A DNA stretch of 64,000 nucleotides from Larus michahellis (lineage: Eukaryota > Chordata > Aves > Charadriiformes > Laridae), in NCBI RefSeq assembly GCF_964199755.1, contig NC_133896.1, positions 85,730,215 to 85,794,214 on the forward strand. The letters are read 5' to 3'. Made by a program: the position numbers and the translations under genes. The notes beneath the pieces are model-generated. The model did not search any database, was not told where the DNA came from, and saw nothing but the letters and a program-made list of their open reading frames with translations. How positions within the stretch are numbered: the stretch's first letter is position 1; every line of letters begins with the position of its first letter. Below are positions 57,901-64,000 of the stretch, piece after piece.

Positions 57901-60900
57901 TTAATGACATTAATCTCTTTCTCATGCTATCACCCATAACCTCTTTCTGACACCTCTTTCTCAAGCTTGCCTCTTCCTGCAGGCTCCTTCACCCCCCTTT
58001 TTGATGCAGAACGGATTGAATCATGTGAGACTACATCTAAGACACCCTAAAAGCACTCATTTGAATGACTATGGACTATGACTATTCTAGCAAATAAACT
58101 TTAAAAACAACTCAAGCTTTTGACTTGTATTTCTTTCACAGTGAAAGAGCCTTAGTTTAAAACTAATCTAAATACCAGCCTGGAAAACCCTGTATTAAGG
58201 AAATGGGTATCACTCAGAGCTTAGGCCTTAGAATTTACTAAAAATAAAGCGAAATATCAACAGACACATTAAGAGTTTCTTCTAGAGCACAGCATGAGAC
58301 AATTCACAAATGCTCTAGAGGGTAAACTCCTTTCAGCTGTCCTAACGTTTTAGCCACCAAATAAGTCTTGCTAGGAAAATGAAAACCGTTAGTAGCACAA
58401 GTGGTCCCAGTAAAGTACTCAGATTTCCAAGTCTAGTTGAAAAAGATACACACGCTTTCATCCATTTTTTAATTTATTTTACATAGAAATAAAAAAGTAT
58501 TTCCTACCGAAGGACAGGAAATTTAAGAGGGGAAAATGAATTCTAATAAAAACATGCAAACAGAAAAGACTACCAATAATGTTTTTCCTACTACTGAAAG
58601 CAGCTGTGAATTAAAGCATATTGCGAATTTTTGAATACATACGTATTCTCTTTAACTTTTCAGAATTCAACACGGAAAACACGTTTCTCCCATGCAGCCT
58701 TCTGAACATAACTGTAAAAAAACTACAGTGATCTGTATCTACAACATCAAAACATTGAGAAATGTCTGGACACCTATGTCCCCACTTTTCGTGCCTGAAA
58801 CTCTTGAAGTCATTGTTAAAACTAACAGAACCCATTTGGGAAACGTGACAGCTACTTCAAAATACCAACTGAGACTTCTAAATACAGAGCTTCAATATCT
58901 AGCAATATTTAACAAGTATTAGGTTTGACGTTATGCGATTTGTCCATTACAGTTTTAATAGTTAATAACAGGAGTACTTGTATGTTTATCTTAAGTAATA
59001 TTTTAGCCTTAAAAATACAATAATTTACTTAGACAATAATTGATGCTACTTGAAGACACCCAGCCATTTCTATACTGTTACCATTGATACAGGTGTTTTT
59101 TTTCCTTCTTGTAACCGTACCTGTCCGTTGTAATGGTGAGCATATCTGTATCCTTACAGTACCGCTCACCTACAAGTTTAATGAGCTTCTTCTTTGCATG
59201 GTCATCCAAATTCAGGTTGGAAAGTTTAACCTTCAAGTACAAGAGAAAACACCTTTAATTACTTGGATAAATCCAATCTCTGCACCCTGAAAATATTTTG
59301 AGATAGTTAGGCATATCTTTTAATCAAGAATTAAAAGGATAGCTATTAAGTATGCATTTGCAGAATTTCTCCTGACTGTCTCACATGTCAGAAGTCTTAA
59401 CGCAGGCAAGTATAATCTGAATATTCAAAAAATAAATTTCTTTTCATCCAAATACCAGAGGGGCCAGGGGAGACTATTTCTACTCAAATTTTTTTCAGAA
59501 GAAAAATGAGTTGTCAGTTTAGATTGAGGCTGTATTTCATATTCACGTGTACTTCATATGCAAAACCGAATACTATTTTAGATTATTTTTTTTTTAAATA
59601 CAGATCAGTAAGTTTAATACAGAGATATATCAAAGATATTTATGACAAGCATCCAAAAGAGGAGGAAAGATATCAGTTCAAGAGATACCAAACCAGAATT
59701 CTCAGTCATCACTGGGAGACTAATAGAACTGTGCAAAGATGCACACAGATAACAATATAATGGACCAGAACCGTCTGACCTCACATAATTGATCAAACAA
59801 TAGTGTGAATGGCTTGTCTTCTGTTCCAATACCAGAAAACCCACAAACATAAGATATACAACAAATAACTAGTATTTACTTAAAAAAACAACAGTAAGAA
59901 GTTAGTCTAAGGCTAGTTTCTATACGCAATAACAAGTATGAAAAGTAAAGCAAGCTGATTTTAGCTATCTGTTTACACAACGGCTGTGAACCTTAGCAGT
60001 CTAAAGATATATGGTGTTAAAAACATAAGTTCCTATTAAGTGAGAGTTGCTGAGAAATATTAAAAACATGAAGACATAATAGTAGTCTCCAACTAATTTG
60101 TCCATCGTTTTTTTCCTCTATATTCTTTCTACTGTGTCATTGCTGTACTAAAGAACCGTTAAAAAAAACAAACCAAGAAACCCCCATCATAAGAACTAAC
60201 AAAAGTTGAAGGACTAAAAGAAATTAGAAGTTCCAGTAAATACCATGAAAAAAAATGCTACCTGAAAAGAAACCTTACTACTAAAAATAGAAAACTGAAG
60301 TACTAAACCTAGATATGACAAGGGAGGAGACAACAGGGTTTCAATACTGAAACTTTTAATTTTGAAAAAAACCTTTAACATTCACTACTCCAGAGATTAT
60401 ATGAAAAATGTTTCCTGTTTAAGGAATTACATGCTTACTTATACTCATGCGTGTAATACTGGTGAGCAGGAGCTCACCTAGCTTTGTTCCCTAGCTCACA
60501 TGTCGCCAAGTCTAATTCTAACAGACCTACTAGGTGCATCCACTCTTTAAGGTAATGGTCAAGCTGCAAGAAAAGAGCTCTATTTTTAGCGGGGCCTAAA
60601 CCCACCATGAACAATCACTTTTGAAGGCACTATACGTCCAAGGTCCCTATGCACACAGCAACCCCTTCTAAGGGTCTGTCAGCTTGCGTTCAGGGCTACC
60701 TTGCATACACTGCCCTTCCATACATTGCAGTCACATAGCCCTGAATCAGTGGTGACAAGAAAAGAACCTACGAGAAGGTGGGTGTACCCCAGCTTTACTG
60801 AGAGGCTGCATCTAAGCTGAGGCACTCAGCCTCAGTCTCTGCCTCAGCCACAGCACAGCGATGCCAGAGCCCAGCCATGGCCCACACTGACCCACATCCT

Positions 60901-62966
60901 TGGCTTCACCTACTGCATCGCTATGGCTTGGCTTGACAATCACCAGACCACTGATGATCTTAGTTACTGTCACCAGACCTAACCCTGATCCACTGACTTG
61001 TCTTCCCCCTTCGACCTCAACCTTGCCTTATCATTATAAACTTGTCAGGTGATTAACGACTGTTGAATGGGCAAGGTTACTGTTACCACACCTGCCCTGC
61101 TCACTTTGCTCAGGTAGTAGCTGCACCCTTTTTGGGGAGGTCACTGCCCCTGCCTGCCTTACTGCCCCTGGATCATCTGCCCTGACAGAACAGCCTACCC
61201 TCACCACTGCCTGGCAACACTCACCCAAATTGATGAGAAACACCTTTTTGCAAAACGCACTTTCTTAACATTGTCTTTCTCTAACATTCACAGAAAAAAA
61301 GAACACTCCGAACTCTAAAAGATTTCAGACACAACCCACTGGCAAGCATACAGCTGCTACTGCAGGTAAGCACTTTATGACCATGACTATCTAAAACTTA
61401 ATGGGATACTCCAGGCCAGATGTCCAGCATTAGCTTGCTTTAACTAACAATGCAAACCAACTTCATTGAGTAGTACTTTTTGCTCTGTCTTAAAAGGATG
61501 GCATTATCGTAGTTGTATCACGCTGCCTTCATACAGTGTGATCAAATGAAACTTACTGTTAAAAGAGCTATGATTTTATTCCACAACTTGCTTTTCTTAT
61601 AAAAACTGAAAAGCTATCTAGTCTGCTGCCTATATTACCGGATCACAAAAAAATATGTTGTTCTTATTGATCCAAAGCCACTTTGAAGTGACAAATGGCT
61701 ATTTGCTTCAAAATGGGACAGCAATCGAACCACTTATAATTCTTAGCTGGAACGCTGCAAACTATTTTAAGTTGAATTTTAGAAAAGTTAGAGCTCCAAA
61801 AAGAACAGCAGTCGATTTAAAAAAAAAAGTCTCATTTTACATCCTATAGTACTATGTTGGCTGGCACAGTGTGGACAATTCCACTTGGGAAAAGACTAGG
61901 ATAAATTTAATGACCAGAAATACTGGCATTAGGCTACAAGGGATGAAAAATTACTATCTCCAGTACAATACCTGGTAGAAAAAAAGGCATATTTTTTTCA
62001 TTAAGATTTAAAAGGTTTAACTTTTATACAATATTTAAAAATGGAAATCTTATCATGAAGATCCACCAGAGAGTTTTATCACAGCCTGTAACATAGCACA
62101 CAGCGAGGAGATTCAAGGCTTTTTGTCTGAGCAGCTGAGGTCTTCCCTCTGCCTGTGACACCATGCCCAGCACTGACTTGCAAATGTCAGTATTACTCCA
62201 TCCAAGACAACTAAATATAGGAGGCAAGGGGGAGCCCAATGCGCGCGTCCTCCACGCACATTCACAACCCAGCATGAAGTCAGGGGCTTCTATTCTCACA
62301 GATACACTCCATTTCCTTTCATTTCTAATGCATACAAATTTGTGTAAACCTGCTCTGGACCATGGATCTGGATTAGGAAACAAAAGACTAAACTTTAGTA
62401 TGCAATGACTACAAGGGGGTGGCGAAGTTACTGCTAACAGTGGTGTGAACTGGCTTCTTAATAGCACTGCAGTCATATGACCTATCTTTCAATACTTATG
62501 CATTTCTAGGGTCTATAAATTAGCAATGAGAGTCTAACCAAGACACTGAGTACAAAGGCACTTACAGCCTTTTCTATAAGTAGATTCTTCAGAAGGTATA
62601 CTATTTTGTTTGTATCAGAGCTTAGTTTTCATTTATAAATACATACCCGTAACCTTACAACCTCAGTTTTAACATGCTGTGATATACTTAAAGAAATCCA
62701 CTGCTTTTTATTCAGACATTCAGTAAACCATTTCCTTACAACACATCATACTTGCACACATTTTGTAACGAAAGCCAAGCATTTGGGTTTTTGAAACAAA
62801 GACTGTTTACCAAAAATACTACTTACTTTTAAAGTCACCACTCTCGCTTTGGGATTACGAATAGATGTCCCTGAAGAAACATAATCTACTGTTTCAATTT
62901 CAATAGGAAAATGCTGTTCACATTTCTCATCACTGTCCAAAGCACTTGGCCATTCAGTGCAGAAAT
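45690..62966 (-). CDS. MRPS35: MRPS35 (mS35), mitochondrial small-subunit ribosomal protein, C-terminal four exons
   Basis: Exons 62966-62827, 59230-59121, 57364-57295 and 45968-45690 join in frame to 599 nt. They encode the last 198 or so residues of a protein that has about 323 in human, so the first coding exons (about 125 residues, including the mitochondrial targeting sequence) lie beyond 64000. Landmarks in order are [84 protein letters not shown] and [11 protein letters not shown] at the C-terminus. These match vertebrate MRPS35, a nuclear-encoded component of the mitochondrial ribosome 28S subunit, in the MRP-S28/Rsm24 family. All visible splice sites are GT-AG. The strand and neighbours fit human 12p11.22 in inverted view. 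No frame break is seen, so the gene appears intact as far as it is visible. Confidence 0.95.
48935..48961. repeat. Poly-A tract
   Basis: About 21 A residues in a row, then G and more A. No retroposed gene or SINE body can be recognised directly upstream. Confidence 0.85.
50195..50300 (+). repeat. Probable MIR/CORE-SINE remnant, sense
   Basis: The sequence TCTCTGGTTCTGTCACTAAC, then TCAGCAGTCACC and CACCTCTTTAAAAATGAGGA, follows the MIR order CCCGGCTCTGCCACTTACTA, GGCAAGTCACTT and CATCTGTAAAATGGGGA, with gaps. Confidence 0.45.
51254..51307. repeat. 27-base tandem duplication
   Basis: Two adjacent units begin AGAACATGAAGTTAAA and end ACTTTTG; they differ only in a four-base core (GCAC versus CCAT). 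Confidence 0.9.
57295..57364 (-). CDS. MRPS35: MRPS35 internal exon
   Basis: A 70 nt exon, too short to stand out as a reading frame, lies between a tttcag acceptor and a gtaagc donor. After the last base of the split Arg codon it encodes [20 protein letters not shown] and ESW, the most conserved part of the protein. Confidence 0.94.
57365..59120 (-). other. MRPS35: MRPS35 intron
   Basis: A 1.76 kb AT-rich intron between the exons ending at 59121 and starting at 57364. I see no repeat or gene in it. Confidence 0.8.
59121..59230 (-). CDS. MRPS35: MRPS35 internal exon
   Basis: The 110 nt exon lies between a cttgaag acceptor and a gtacgg donor. It encodes [31 protein letters not shown] and TITTD plus two bases of the Arg codon. 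An open frame on the opposite strand is a shadow of it. Confidence 0.94.
59231..62826 (-). other. MRPS35: MRPS35 intron with a GC-richer block
   Basis: A 3.6 kb intron. Positions about 60450-61240 are clearly GC-richer than the rest and rich in CCTG/CACT words, with no coding potential. It may be a decayed repeat of a family I cannot name. The remainder is ordinary AT-rich intron. Confidence 0.7.
62827..62966 (-). CDS. MRPS35: MRPS35 internal exon
   Basis: This 140 nt exon lies between a ttattatacag acceptor and a gtaagt donor. It starts with the last two bases of a split codon and encodes [10 protein letters not shown]...KARVVTLK, ending in phase 0. The preceding exon is not found between here and the window end, where only intron and CR1 sequence is seen. 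Confidence 0.94.
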
Positions 62967-63139
62967 CTGTATAATAAAGAGAAAGCACTCCAAGTAATAT
63001 CTGGTGGTTTGTGTTTTGGGTTGTTTTTTGTTGTTTTGGTTTTTTTTCCAAATTTATTGCAATGTATCTTTCTATACAACCTAAGTACTATTTATAGAAA
63101 CCATATTCATTTAGGTAATGGCAGGGTCTCTGCTAGCCT

Positions 63140-63215
63140 TGCTCCATATTTCAATGTCTTTTTTGTATTGGGTTCCCCAAAACAGGATACAGTACTCCAG
63201 ATGCAGCCTCACAAT
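63140..63215 (-). mobile_element. Older CR1 fragment next to a younger copy
   Basis: The plus strand reads TTTCAATGTCTTTTTTGTAT, TGGGTTCCCCAAAACAGGAT and CAGTACTCCAGATGCAGCCT, the reversed CR1 segment for the motif around FWAPQYKKDIE. It stops abruptly where the 3' terminus of the next CR1 begins. Confidence 0.65.
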
Positions 63216-63221
63216 TGCCAA

Positions 63222-64000
63222 ACAGAATCACAGAATGGTCTGGGCTGGAAGGGTCCTTCAAACTTAGTCCAACCACCTTGCCATGGGCATAGCCATCTTT
63301 CATTAGGTCACACTGCTCAAAGCACCATCTAACCTCATCTTGAATACATTCAATGATGGGGTACCCACAACTTCTCTGGGCAAGCTCTTCCAGTGTTTCA
63401 CCACCCTCATCATAAAAAATGTCTTCCTTACGTCCAATCTAAATATCTACCCTTTTCCAGTTTAAAATCGCTGTCCCCTGTCCTGTCACTACAGGCCTTG
63501 GTAAAAAGTCTCTCCCTGACTTTCTTATAAGCCCCCTTTACATACTGAAAGGTGACAGTAAGGTGCCCCTGGAGCCTTCTCTTCTCCAGGCTGAACAACC
63601 CCAACTTTACCAGCCTTTCCTCACAGAAGAGGCGTTCCAGCCCTCTGGTCAGTTGTGTGGTCCTCCTCTAACAGGTCCATGTCTTTCTTAAACTGGGGAC
63701 CCCAGAACTGGATGCAATACTCAATAGGAGGAAAGTAATTCTTTTCCTGAATGTGGCAGCCACACTCTTAATACAACCCGGTATGCAGTTAGCTTTCCTG
63801 GCCACAAGGGCACACTGCTGACTCACATTCAACTTTCAAATACCCACCTGGCTCCACACGGCCTTTTCTGCAAAGCTCCTTTCTAGCTGTTTGCCCCTCC
63901 GACCCCATGCTTGCAGTACTGCACGGGTTATTCCACCCCAGACAAAGGACTTTGCAGTTGCCTTTGTTTAACTTCATGAGGGTCCTTGCAGTGGATTTTT
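63222..64000 (-). mobile_element. CR1 LINE, runs off the right edge
   Basis: The 3' end is at about 63222, where the plus strand reads AATCACAGAATGGTCTGGGC and TGGAAGGGTCCTTCAAACTT. Going right, the minus strand encodes, with frame breaks, KLNKGNCKVLCLGWNNP, then [13 protein letters not shown]-like CR1 reverse-transcriptase C-terminal motifs. At least 770 bases are present and the element continues past 64000, so its 5' end is not seen. It lies in an MRPS35 intron, antisense to the plus strand and in the same orientation as the gene. Confidence 0.92.

Overview
The window looks like a stretch of a bird (or at least sauropsid) nuclear chromosome. The background is AT-rich with long introns and consensus GT-AG splice sites. 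Several CR1 LINE copies carry the avian-type 3' end (short repeats of the ATTCTATGAT kind), and there are faint, old MIR/CORE-SINE-like remnants. I see no bacterial operons, CRISPR arrays, phage, tRNA or rRNA.

Three protein-coding genes can be rebuilt exon by exon. (1) KLHL42 (formerly KLHDC5), minus strand, complete: three coding exons at 19687-18795, 10949-10756 and 7149-6707, giving 509 residues. It is a BTB/kelch adaptor of CUL3 ubiquitin ligases, and its first exon lies in a strong CpG island. (2) MANSC4, plus strand, complete: three coding exons at 30331-30559, 34925-35059 and 36069-36751, giving 348 residues. It is a type I membrane protein with a seven-cysteine-type MANSC domain. (3) MRPS35 (mS35 of the mitochondrial ribosome small subunit), minus strand, partial: the last four coding exons at 62966-62827, 59230-59121, 57364-57295 and 45968-45690. 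The first roughly 125 residues lie beyond the right edge. The order and orientations KLHL42(-) MANSC4(+) MRPS35(-) match, in inverted view, the human 12p11.22 order MRPS35(+) MANSC4(-) KLHL42(+). This supports all three identities.

Layout. 1-6257: gene-free DNA downstream of KLHL42, possibly including more 3' UTR. 6258-19687: KLHL42 with a 3.6 kb and a 7.8 kb intron. 18780-20550: CpG island and promoter. 20.6-30.3 kb: gene-free DNA between the head-to-head genes KLHL42 and MANSC4. 30.3-38.0 kb: MANSC4. 38.0-45.5 kb: gene-free gap between the convergent ends of MANSC4 and MRPS35. 45.5-64.0 kb: MRPS35, with an 11.3 kb last intron and, at the right edge, a CR1 inserted next to or into an older CR1.

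The three genes have unrelated roles (ubiquitin ligase adaptor, uncharacterised membrane protein, mitochondrial translation). They are linked only by long-conserved synteny. I found no new multi-gene system. The items most worth a second look are an AU-rich, 3'-UTR-like block in the last MRPS35 intron (about 46555-47007), two GC-shifted intronic blocks of unknown origin, the KLHL42 acidic N-terminal extension, and several small local duplications.
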